A stretch of DNA of 7,671 nucleotides, from the NCBI GenBank assembly GCA_029821235.1, contig JALGTT010000065.1:1-7671 (forward strand). The letters run 5' to 3'. Below are positions 1-5,043 of the stretch, in pieces. A model generated the notes under the pieces. That model was not told the origin of the DNA. It did no database searches and saw nothing but the letters and a program-made list of their open reading frames with translations. The position numbers were made by a program, and so were the translations under genes. This DNA comes from Candidatus Hebobacteria bacterium. GTDB lineage: Bacteria; Armatimonadota; Hebobacteria; Hebobacterales; Hebobacteraceae. The first letter of the stretch is position 1. Each line of letters opens with the position of its first letter.

Positions 1-453
1 CGGACCGACCACATCCTGTTCATTGCCGCCGGCGCCTTCCACACCAGCAAGCCCTCCGACCTCATCCCCGAACTTCAGGGGCGGTTCCCGCTGCGGGTCA
101 ACCTCAGCGCGCTGGGGGAGGAGGACTTCGTGCGCATCCTTACCGAGCCGCAGAACTCCCTCATCCGGCAATATGCGGCGCTGATGGCCACCGAGGGCGT
201 CGAGTTGGAGTTCACCCCCGAGGGCATCGCCGAGATCGCCCGCGTCGCCGCCCAGGTGAACGAGCGCACCGAGAACATCGGCGCGCGGCGGCTGCACACC
301 ATCATGGAGCGCCTGCTGGAGGAAGTGTCCTTCGAGGCCTCCGATATCGCTCCCGCACACATCACCGTCACCCCCGATTACGTACGGCAGCAACTCGCCG
401 ACGTCACTGAGTTAGGGTACGGGCCGCAGATGGACGCGGATGAGGGCAGATAG
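1..453 (+). CDS. hslU: HslU (ClpY), ATPase subunit of the HslUV protease, C-terminal part
   Basis: This is the last 150 residues of the AAA+ unfoldase that feeds substrates to the HslV peptidase in the cytoplasm; the start lies outside the window. The open frame begins at base 1 and ends at TAG 451-453. Visible landmarks match HslU closely: FIAAGAFH at fragment residues 7-14, ELQGRFP at 24-30 whose Arg28 corresponds to the arginine finger, ILTEPQNSLIRQY, LMATEGVELEFT, and TENIGARRLHT carrying the sensor-2 arginines (residues 96-97). The body is collinear with E. coli HslU up to the final helix. The extreme C-terminus is odd: after DYVRQQLADV it ends TELGYGPQMDADEGR rather than the family's usual DLSR[YF]IL tail, which docks into HslV. 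No RYIL-like sequence appears in the other two + frames at this place. A palindrome-rich gap of 641 bp follows, so hslU is probably not co-transcribed tightly with rpsB. Confidence 0.96.
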   Translation, partial: RTDHILFIAAGAFHTSKPSDLIPELQGRFPLRVNLSALGEEDFVRILTEPQNSLIRQYAALMATEGVELEFTPEGIAEIARVAAQVNERTENIGARRLHTIMERLLEEVSFEASDIAPAHITVTPDYVRQQLADVTELGYGPQMDADEGR

Positions 454-473
454 ATGAGGAGGGGTGGCGGGGC

Positions 474-505
474 AACGGCCACAGGCTGGGAGCCTGTGCC
501 ACTGG
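474..505. repeat. Dispersed palindromic repeat, copy 1
   Basis: This 32-bp element matches 856-887 at 27 of 32 positions and shares its first 12 bases (AACGGCCACAGG) and its last six (CACTGG plus flank). It contains a perfect hairpin, CACAGGCT (480-487) and AGCCTGTG (491-498), with a 3-nt loop. The differences from copy 2 lie mostly in the loop and inner stem. A REP-like intergenic repeat is the likely class; it lies 20 bp downstream of the hslU stop codon. Confidence 0.75.
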
Positions 506-510
506 TAGAG

Positions 511-526
511 GGAAGGCGGAGCTTCC
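511..526. repeat. Small hairpin GGAAG/CTTCC
   Basis: GGAAG at 511-515 and CTTCC at 522-526 form a perfect 5-bp stem around a 6-nt loop, directly after repeat copy 1. The stem is short and may simply belong to the same repeat family. Confidence 0.4.
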
Positions 527-543
527 ACAGGGTCGTGCTGTAG

Positions 544-565
544 GGCGGGGTTACCAAACCCCGCC
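544..565. repeat. Perfect 9-bp hairpin
   Basis: GGCGGGGTT at 544-552 pairs perfectly with AACCCCGCC at 557-565 across a 4-nt loop. The next bases are AAACC rather than a T-run, so it does not look like a rho-independent terminator on the + strand. Its left half competes with the long-range 536-549/763-776 stem. Confidence 0.7.
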
Positions 566-579
566 AAACCACATGCCTT

Positions 580-628
580 GGCCTACCCACCCCATACGCA
601 AGCTCCGCTTGCGTGGCGGGCGTAGGCC
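580..628. repeat. Two-tier hairpin
   Basis: The inner stem ACGCAAGC (596-603) and GCTTGCGT (607-614) is a perfect 8-bp match around a 3-nt loop. An outer 7-bp stem, GGCCTAC (580-586) and GTAGGCC (622-628), encloses it, with partly paired C- and G-rich segments between. The outer stem is an alternative to the longer-range pairing of 580-584 with 748-752. Confidence 0.65.
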
Positions 629-651
629 CCTAAGCCATTCAGGCCGGGGTG

Positions 652-701
652 TGGCTAGGTCTGCCTCGGGCAGACCGCCATGGCGGCCAAAGGCCTAGCC
701 A
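652..701. repeat. Nested hairpin with two internal palindromes
   Basis: The outer arms TGGCTAGG (652-659) and CCTAGCCA (694-701) are perfect complements. Inside lie GGTCTGCC (658-665)/GGCAGACC (669-676) with a TCG loop, and the self-complementary 12-mer CCGCCATGGCGG (675-686). The 10-mer GGCCTAGCCA at 692-701 recurs at 749-758, giving an alternative partner for the left arm. Confidence 0.65.
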
Positions 702-703
702 GC

Positions 704-752
704 GGCCTGCCGACCTGTGCTCCGTAGCCTCAGCGAAGGAGGAAGGCAGGCC
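704..752. repeat. Hairpin GGCCTGCC/GGCAGGCC enclosing CTCC/GGAG
   Basis: GGCCTGCC (704-711) is perfectly complementary to GGCAGGCC (745-752). It encloses a smaller stem, CTCC (720-723) and GGAG (738-741). This is the third arm of the 536-776 cluster and competes with the 570-584/748-762 stem for bases 748-752. Confidence 0.6.
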
Positions 753-855
753 TAGCCATGTGCCCGCCCTACAGCAGAGACTCCAGCGGACAGGCCTGGG
801 CTACAATTTGGCTGGCATAGGACTTGTCTGCCTTGGGCCGAATGGCAGTGTTCAG

Positions 856-887
856 AACGGCCACAGGTGAGGCGCCTGTGGCACTGG
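856..887. repeat. Dispersed palindromic repeat, copy 2
   Basis: This is the second copy of the 32-bp element at 474-505, in the same orientation and 27 of 32 identical. Its stem is CCACAGG (861-867) and CCTGTGG (875-881). Shortly after both copies comes a TAGGGCGGG motif (541-549 and 893-901), which suggests that the shared unit is larger and degenerate. Confidence 0.75.
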
Positions 888-912
888 AGGTATAGGGCGG
901 GCGCACACGTGC

Positions 913-942
913 TTGCCAGCGGCGAGGGCTTTGTGTTAGACT
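913..942 (+). promoter_or_regulatory. Candidate sigma70-type promoter for rpsB
   Basis: TTGCCA (913-918) matches the -35 consensus at five of six positions. TAGACT (937-942) matches the -10 at four of six, with an 18-bp spacer. TCTAAT (942-947) is a better -10 by itself but has no -35 at a suitable distance. Transcription from here would give a leader of roughly 145 nt before the rpsB start. The assignment rests on pattern and position only. Confidence 0.35.
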
Positions 943-945
943 CTA

Positions 946-1061
946 ATGCCGTTTGCGGCCGTTGTTGCGTGGGGCCGGGCGGCATCATCTCTCGGCGGCC
1001 GCGACCCTCCCAGTCCGCGCCAGGCCTCGGCGCCAGAAGCGGATAGCGGCTCGCTACAGGA
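946..1061 (+). promoter_or_regulatory. GC-rich rpsB 5' leader with potential secondary structure
   Basis: ATGCCG (946-951) can pair with CGGCAT (980-985) around an inner CGGCC (956-960)/GGCCG (973-977) stem. A second stem forms from GCGCC (1017-1021) and GGCGC (1029-1033). In several bacteria the rpsB-tsf leader binds S2 for autogenous control. I cannot recognise a known S2-leader consensus here, so regulation by S2 is inference. Confidence 0.3.
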
Positions 1062-1070
1062 ATGGGAAAG

Positions 1071-1098
1071 GAGTCTCACCTTGGGAGTCTCACCTTGG
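1071..1098 (+). repeat. Exact 14-bp tandem duplication of the rpsB ribosome-binding site and start
   Basis: GAGTCTCACCTTGG occurs at 1071-1084 and again, abutting and identical, at 1085-1098. Each copy carries the end of a Shine-Dalgarno sequence, a 7-nt spacer and a TTG. The upstream copy sits behind AAAGGAG (1067-1073), a stronger Shine-Dalgarno than the GGGAG (1083-1087) left in front of the second TTG. Because 14 is not a multiple of three, the two TTG codons are in different frames. Confidence 0.95.
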
Positions 1099-1113
1099 CG
1101 CTCGTCACCATGA
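1081..1113 (+). CDS. Possible 10-codon upstream ORF in the rpsB leader
   Basis: TTG 1081 lies 7 nt after AAAGGAG and opens a short frame reading MGVSPWRSSP, ended by TGA at 1111-1113. That stop overlaps the ATG at 1110-1112, which is in-frame codon 6 of rpsB, in an ATGA arrangement typical of reinitiation. The ORF exists only because of the tandem duplication, so it is probably an accidental or regulatory decoy and not a functional peptide. A ribosome reinitiating at the ATG would make S2 shortened by five residues, still containing the conserved MKELLEAGVHFGHQ start. Confidence 0.4.
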   Translation: MGVSPWRSSP

Positions 1114-2027
1114 AGGAACTGTTGGAGGCCGGGGTCCACTTCGGCCACCAGACCCGTCGCTGGAACCCCAAGATGAAGAGGTACATCTACGCGGGCCGCA
1201 ACGGGATCTACATCATCGACTTGCACCAGACAGTGAAACTGCTGGATGAGGCCTATAAGTTCGTGAGGGAACTGGCCGCCAATGGCGGCAACCTGTTGTT
1301 CGTGGGAACGAAGAAGCAAGCACGTGAGTCGATCGCGGAGAACGCTCAGCGATGCGGCATGTTCTGGGTGTCGGAGCGGTGGCTGGGCGGCATGTTGACC
1401 AACTACCGCACCATCAAGCAGCGCATCGACCGACTGAAGGCTCTGCGCCAGATGGTGGAGGACGGCACCGTGGAGCGCCTCCCGAAGAAGGAGCGCGCCC
1501 GGCTCGCCGACGAGCAGGCGAAACTGGAGCGCGTGCTGTCCGGCATCGAGAATATGCCCGGTCTGCCGCAGGCGCTGTTCGTGGTGGACACCATGCAGGA
1601 GCGCATCGCGGTGGCCGAGGCGCGGAAACTCAAGATCCCAGTGGTGGCGATCGTGGACACCAACTGCGATCCCACCGAGATTGACTACGTGATCCCCGGC
1701 AACGACGATGCCATCCGCTCCATCAAATTGATCACGGGCAAGATGGCCGACGCGGTGCTGGAGGGCAAGGCCGAGATGGAGGCCCGCCTGGCGCGCGAGG
1801 CGGCCGCCGCGGAAACCGTGGAAGCCTCCGAGGAGACGGTGCTGGCGGGGGCCGAGATTCCCGCCACCGCGATGGCGGCGGCCGCGGTGGAGGCCGGCGT
1901 GATCGCAGAGCAGCCGGCGGAGGCCGAGCCGGCGGAGGGCGAGGAGCAGGCCGAGGCCCCGGCCCCCGAAGGGGGAACACTGGTCGTCGAGGACGAGGAA
2001 GATATCGGCGGCGTGGAATTGACATAG
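1095..2027 (+). CDS. rpsB: 30S ribosomal protein S2
   Basis: This is a 310-residue small-subunit ribosomal protein. S2 binds near the neck of the 30S subunit and helps recruit S1 in lineages that have it. The N-terminus reads MALVTMKELLEAGVHFGHQ followed by TRRWNPKMKRYIYAGRNGIYIIDL, a clear S2 signature. The middle carries LLFVGTKKQARE, RWLGGMLTNYRTI, LPQALFVVDT and the region ending near LITGKMADAVLEG at about residue 225. I choose TTG 1095 because it gives the family-standard start and has GGGAG seven bases upstream. ATG 1062, in frame, would add 11 non-conserved residues and has no spaced ribosome-binding site. After about residue 235 there is a tail of some 75 residues rich in Ala and Glu, ending VEDEEDIGGVELT, unlike the short tail of E. 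coli S2. Thirty-eight bases separate it from tsf. Confidence 0.97.
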   Translation: MALVTMKELLEAGVHFGHQTRRWNPKMKRYIYAGRNGIYIIDLHQTVKLLDEAYKFVRELAANGGNLLFVGTKKQARESIAENAQRCGMFWVSERWLGGMLTNYRTIKQRIDRLKALRQMVEDGTVERLPKKERARLADEQAKLERVLSGIENMPGLPQALFVVDTMQERIAVAEARKLKIPVVAIVDTNCDPTEIDYVIPGNDDAIRSIKLITGKMADAVLEGKAEMEARLAREAAAAETVEASEETVLAGAEIPATAMAAAAVEAGVIAEQPAEAEPAEGEEQAEAPAPEGGTLVVEDEEDIGGVELT

Positions 2028-2065
2028 CCACGCGGCCGCGCACGACACCGATCAGGAGGACAAGG

Positions 2066-2671
2066 TTGGCGGTTACAGCGCAGCAGGTACAAGAGTTGAG
2101 AAGCAAGACCGGCGCGGGCATCATGGACTGCAAGCGCGCGCTGGAGGAATCCGGCGGTGACGTGGAAAAGGCGATGACCCTTCTGCGGAAACAGGGCCAG
2201 GCGCGCGCCGACGCGCGCATGTCCCGCAAGACCGCGGAGGGAGTGATCGCCTCCTATGTCCACGCAGGCGGGCGCATCGGTGTGCTGGTGGAGGTCAACT
2301 GCGAGACCGACTTCGTCGCCCGCACCGATGAGTTCCAGGAACTGGCCCACAATCTCGCCATGCACATCGCCGCGGAGAGCCCCCGCTACGTGCGGCGGGA
2401 GGAGGTGCCCGCGGAGGTGACGGAGCAGGAGAAGGAAGTCTATCGCGCCCTCGCCGAGAAAGAGGGCAAACCCGAGAAGGTGATAGACCGGATCGTCGAG
2501 GGCCGGCTGAACAAGTTCTATCAGGAGATCTGCCTGCTGGAACAGACCTACGTACGGGATGACGAGCGCACGGTGGAGGAGTTGGTGAGGGATGCCATCG
2601 CCAAACTCGGGGAGAACATCGTGGTCAGCAGGTTCGTCCGGTTTCAGGTGGGAGAACAGGACGACGGATAG
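2066..2671 (+). CDS. tsf: Translation elongation factor Ts, short form
   Basis: EF-Ts recycles EF-Tu by exchanging GDP for GTP. The 201-residue product has the N-terminal UBA-like domain (residues 1-45, with LRSKTGAGIMDCKRAL at 11-26) and the core motif TDFVARTDEF at 81-90, whose Asp-Phe pair inserts near the EF-Tu nucleotide site. KFYQEICLLEQTYVRD occurs late in the chain, as in other EF-Ts proteins. At about 200 residues it is the compact form seen in Thermus and many non-proteobacteria, against 283 in E. coli, so much of the second core subdomain and the coiled-coil insertion is absent. The TTG start is preceded by AGGAGG (2054-2059) with a 6-nt spacer. It follows rpsB as in most bacteria. 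Confidence 0.97.
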   Translation: MAVTAQQVQELRSKTGAGIMDCKRALEESGGDVEKAMTLLRKQGQARADARMSRKTAEGVIASYVHAGGRIGVLVEVNCETDFVARTDEFQELAHNLAMHIAAESPRYVRREEVPAEVTEQEKEVYRALAEKEGKPEKVIDRIVEGRLNKFYQEICLLEQTYVRDDERTVEELVRDAIAKLGENIVVSRFVRFQVGEQDDG

Positions 2672-2689
2672 CCGTTCCCGGAGGACGGA

Positions 2690-3403
2690 GTGCCCCAAGC
2701 GCACTACAAGCGAGTGATGGTCAAGCTCAGCGGCGAGGCCTTCGCGGGAGACGTCGGCTTCGGCATCGATCCCGAAGTGGTGCATCGCATTGCCGAGGAG
2801 ATCAAGGAATGCCGCGACCTGGGGGTGGAGATGGGCATCGTGGTCGGCGGGGGCAACTTCCTGCGGGCCCGCTCCCATTCTCTGCACGACATCCAGCGAA
2901 CCACCGCCGACTATATGGGCATGTTGGCCAGCGTGCTCAACTCCCTCGCGCTGCAGGCCTCGCTGGAGGCGCTATCGGTGGATACCCGGGTGCAGAGCGC
3001 GATCGAGATTCGGGAGGTGGCCGAGCCCTATATCCGGCGGCGGGCGGTGCGCCATCTCGAGAAGGGGAGGGTGGTGATCTTCGGCGGCGGCACCGGAAAC
3101 CCGTACTTCACCACCGACACCGCGGCGGCGCTGAGGGCCGCCGAGATCGGGGCGGAGGTGTTGATGAAGGCGACCGACGTGGACGGCGTCTACGAGCGTG
3201 ACCCCAAGGTCGACGAAACGGCGAAGAAGATGGAGGAACTCACCTACCTCGACGCCCTGCGGATGGGGCTGAGAGTGATGGACGCCACCGCGGTCTCCCT
3301 GAGTATGGACACCAAGATACCGGTGATCGTGTTCAACCTTCTCACCCCCGGCAACATCAAGCGGGTGCTGCTGGGAGAGAAGATCGGAAGTGTCATTACC
3401 TGA
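2690..3403 (+). CDS. pyrH: UMP kinase
   Basis: This cytoplasmic, usually hexameric kinase of the amino-acid-kinase fold converts UMP and ATP to UDP and ADP in pyrimidine synthesis. The 237-residue product is of family length. Seen motifs: VKLSGEA (11-17) at the phosphate-binding strand, VVGGGNFLR (51-59), RTTADYMGMLA (70-80) around the UMP site, FGGGTGNPYFTTDTAA (131-146) and ATDVDGVYERDP (161-172) for nucleotide binding. Start GTG 2690 has GGAGG (2680-2684) five bases upstream and lies 18 nt after tsf. The gene is complete, without irregularities. Confidence 0.97.
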   Translation: MPQAHYKRVMVKLSGEAFAGDVGFGIDPEVVHRIAEEIKECRDLGVEMGIVVGGGNFLRARSHSLHDIQRTTADYMGMLASVLNSLALQASLEALSVDTRVQSAIEIREVAEPYIRRRAVRHLEKGRVVIFGGGTGNPYFTTDTAAALRAAEIGAEVLMKATDVDGVYERDPKVDETAKKMEELTYLDALRMGLRVMDATAVSLSMDTKIPVIVFNLLTPGNIKRVLLGEKIGSVIT

Positions 3404-3485
3404 TCGGCTTTCCCCTCCGAGGCCGGGCTCCGGCGGGCAGGGACGCCCCGGGGGATGACGGGGAAGCACATGTGAAGGAGGCGAC
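3404..3485 (+). promoter_or_regulatory. pyrH-frr gap with small hairpins and the frr ribosome-binding site
   Basis: This is the longest gap inside the block (82 bp). It contains GCCGG/CCGGC (3422-3426/3430-3434), the palindrome CCCCGGGG (3446-3453) and a possible enclosing TTCCCC (3410-3415)/GGGGAA (3460-3465) stem. AAGGAGG (3475-3481) stands four bases before the frr ATG. There is no T-run, so a full terminator is unlikely. I see no clear promoter hexamers. Confidence 0.35.
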
Positions 3486-4055
3486 ATGCCGAAGGATCCC
3501 ATCGCTGAACTCATGACCAATACCGACCACCGCATGCTGGCGGCCATCGAGAACGTCAAGCGCGAGTTCGCCATGATCCGCACCGGGCGCGCCAATCCGG
3601 CGCTGCTCGACCGCGTGCGGGTCGAGTACTATGGCGAGAAAGTGCCCGTCAACCAGGTCGGGACCATCTCCACCCCGGAACCGCGGCTGCTCATGATCCA
3701 GCCATGGGACAAGGCGATGATCAAGCCCATCGTGGACGCCATTACCAGTTCCGACCTCGGGCTCAACCCGATGAGCGACGGCAACGTGATTCGGGTGCCT
3801 ATCCCCCAGTTGACCACCGAGCGCCGCCAGCAGTTGGCCAAGCAGGTCGCCCAGAAGTCCGAGGAGGGCAAGGTGGCGGTGCGCAATATCCGCCGGGAGA
3901 CGCTGGACAAGATGCGGAGCATGCAGAAGCGCGGCGAGATGTCCGAGGACGACCTGCGCCGCTTCCAGGACCAGTTGCAGAAGATCACCGACGCACATAT
4001 TGCCCAGATAGACGAACTGAACAAGGCGAAGACCAAGGAGGTCATGGAGGAATGA
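3486..4055 (+). CDS. frr: Ribosome recycling factor
   Basis: RRF, together with EF-G, splits the post-termination ribosome so that its subunits can be reused. The 189-residue protein is close to the usual 185. It shows the expected layout: an N-terminal helix, IRTGRANPALLD (31-42), the domain II hinge and beta region with TISTPEPRLLMIQPWD (60-75) and IRVPIPQLTTERR (102-114), then the long C-terminal helices with VAVRNIRRE (130-138) and a charged end. ATG 3486 follows a strong AAGGAGG. The stop TGA (4053-4055) overlaps the next gene's ATG by 4 nt, so the two are probably translationally coupled. Confidence 0.98.
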   Translation: MPKDPIAELMTNTDHRMLAAIENVKREFAMIRTGRANPALLDRVRVEYYGEKVPVNQVGTISTPEPRLLMIQPWDKAMIKPIVDAITSSDLGLNPMSDGNVIRVPIPQLTTERRQQLAKQVAQKSEEGKVAVRNIRRETLDKMRSMQKRGEMSEDDLRRFQDQLQKITDAHIAQIDELNKAKTKEVMEE

Positions 4056-4264
4056 GCATCCCCTCCGTGATCGCATTTCCTCTGGAGGAGGCGAAGAAGG
4101 CGCTTTCCGCGGCCGGCATCGGCCGCGTGGAGGTCTCCCGCACCGCTCCCCCCTCCGGCGGGCGGGGCGGCGTGGAGCGGGTGGTCAGGGAGCGGTATTG
4201 CGAGGACACCGCGTATCTCACCGTGGCCGAGGCGATACCCGGGCCGGAAAGGGAGAACCGCTGA
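4052..4264 (+). CDS. Small PASTA-like protein between frr and uppS
   Basis: This 70-residue protein is coupled on both sides: its ATG overlaps the frr stop (ATGA), and its TGA overlaps the proposed uppS start (CTGA). GGAGG (4047-4051) in the frr tail abuts the ATG, which also favours coupling over independent initiation. No signal peptide or membrane helix is visible. The sequence IPSVIAFPLEEAKKALSAAG (residues 3-22), then VEVSRTAPP (26-34), RVVRERY (43-49) and TAYLTVAEA (53-61), resembles one PASTA repeat: a proline-preceded helix of the EEAKKxLxxAG type, a strand, a proline turn and a later strand. PASTA domains usually bind peptidoglycan or beta-lactams outside the cell. A lone cytoplasmic copy could be a fold relative with another job. 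I recall similar short proteins in this slot in some Firmicutes but cannot verify it. Function unknown. Confidence 0.75.
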   Translation: MSIPSVIAFPLEEAKKALSAAGIGRVEVSRTAPPSGGRGGVERVVRERYCEDTAYLTVAEAIPGPERENR

Positions 4265-5043
4265 TCGCTGCCTCCCCCCTACAGATTTCGGAGCAGGAGG
4301 CCCTGGAGCGGCTGGACGAGTCCCGCCTGCCCCGCCACGTGGCCGTGATCATGGACGGCAACGGACGGTGGGCGCAGAAGCGGGGCAAGCCGCGCGTGGA
4401 GGGTCATCGCGCCAGCCGCCAGAGCATGAGGGAGACCATCCAGGGGTGCAGCGATCTGGGAATCTCGTTCCTCACTCTCTACGCGTTTTCCACCGAGAAC
4501 TGGCGCCGGCCGGCCGCGGAGGTGAATGCGCTGATGGCCCTCATCGAACAGGCCCTGGCGGGCGAGATCGCGCAACTCCACGAGCGAAAGGTCAAGGTGG
4601 TGCACCTGGGGAGCAGAGAGCGCCTTCCCCAGTCTCTACTGGACGAATTGGACCGAGCCGCAGAGTTGACCCGGGACAACACCGGCCTGCGGCTCTATCT
4701 CGCCATCAACTACGGAGGCAGACAGGAGATCGCCGCGGCCGCGGCGGAACTGGCGCGGGAGGTGAAGGCAGGAACCCTCACGCCCGAGGAAATCACCCCC
4801 GAGCGGCTGGCCGAGCGCCTCTATCGGCCCGAACTGCCCGATCCCGACCTGCTGGTGCGCACCGGGGGAGACCTCCGCATCTCCAATTACCTGCTCTGGC
4901 AGATGGCCTATACGGAGATCTACGTCACTCCGGTGCTGTGGCCGGACTTCCGCAGGATACACCTGCTGCACGCGCTGTTGGACTACCAGGGGAGACAGCG
5001 ACGCTTCGGCGGAGTAAAGGATGCAGTGGAAAACCAGCACTAA
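4261..5043 (+). CDS. uppS: Undecaprenyl diphosphate synthase (cis-prenyltransferase, isoprenyl transferase)
   Basis: The enzyme adds isopentenyl units in cis to farnesyl diphosphate, giving the C55 carrier precursor for cell-wall polymers. Numbered from CTG 4261 (260 residues), it shows HVAVIMDGNGRWA (26-38) with catalytic Asp32, VEGHR (46-50), TLYAFSTENW (72-81), LYLAINYGGRQEI, and the C-terminal signature with RTGGDLRISNYLLWQ (200-214) and AYTE (216-219), whose Glu219 should bind Mg. E. coli has RTGGE; the Asp204 here is a conservative change. The start is uncertain. CTG 4261 has GGGAG (4251-4255) five bases upstream and a 4-nt CTGA overlap with the previous gene. TTG 4198 would add 21 residues antisense to no known motif and deep inside the upstream gene. 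The stop TAA lies inside the next gene (23-nt overlap). Confidence 0.96.
   Translation: MIAASPLQISEQEALERLDESRLPRHVAVIMDGNGRWAQKRGKPRVEGHRASRQSMRETIQGCSDLGISFLTLYAFSTENWRRPAAEVNALMALIEQALAGEIAQLHERKVKVVHLGSRERLPQSLLDELDRAAELTRDNTGLRLYLAINYGGRQEIAAAAAELAREVKAGTLTPEEITPERLAERLYRPELPDPDLLVRTGGDLRISNYLLWQMAYTEIYVTPVLWPDFRRIHLLHALLDYQGRQRRFGGVKDAVENQH

Larger units (their letters stand above)
536..776. repeat. Large nested inverted-repeat structure (about 241 bp)
   Basis: The 14 bases at 536-549 (TGCTGTAGGGCGGG) are the exact reverse complement of 763-776. Immediately inside, 570-584 pairs with 748-762 at 13 of 15 positions, so the right arm 748-776 is matched almost continuously. The left arm is interrupted by a 20-nt segment belonging to its own hairpin (544-565). 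The interior holds further perfect hairpins at 596-614, 658-676, 675-686 and 720-741, with alternative stems 652-659/694-701 and 704-711/745-752. This could be a miniature palindromic mobile element or a structured RNA. No coding capacity and no clear target-site duplication were found. Confidence 0.6.
454..1094. other. Palindrome-rich intergenic region between hslU and rpsB
   Basis: There are 641 bp without a convincing protein gene. The open frames here are short, lack recognisable motifs and follow the palindromes. The stretch holds two copies of a 32-bp palindromic repeat, a series of perfect hairpins between 536 and 776, a weak promoter candidate around 913-942 and the GC-rich rpsB leader. 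None of the strong hairpins is followed by a T-run, so I do not call an intrinsic terminator. I see no tRNA-like cloverleaf. Confidence 0.8.

Noticed and set aside
544..565. Intrinsic terminator after hslU
   Set aside because: The stem is strong, but no T-run follows on the + strand, and the hairpin lies about 90 bp past the stop among many similar palindromes.
649..870. 73-codon open frame in the hslU-rpsB gap
   Set aside because: It runs through the palindromic repeats, has no ribosome-binding site or motif, and its coding is explained by hairpin arms.
474..887. CRISPR array or tRNA in the gap
   Set aside because: There are only two diverged repeat copies 350 bp apart with no regular spacers, and no hairpin set folds into a cloverleaf with tRNA-conserved bases.
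1062..1094. ATG 1062 as the rpsB start
   Set aside because: It would add MGKESHLGSLT ahead of a family-standard N-terminus, encoded by the duplicated ribosome-binding region, and its only upstream AGG is one base away.
936..2048. 370-codon open frame on the - strand across rpsB
   Set aside because: It is antisense to a clearly recognised S2 gene, its sequence is His/Leu/Gly-rich without motifs, and it arises from the GC-rich third positions of rpsB.
1685..2887. 400-codon open frame on the - strand across rpsB, tsf and pyrH
   Set aside because: It covers parts of three well-supported + strand genes and has no recognisable domain; it is a mirror of high-GC codon use.
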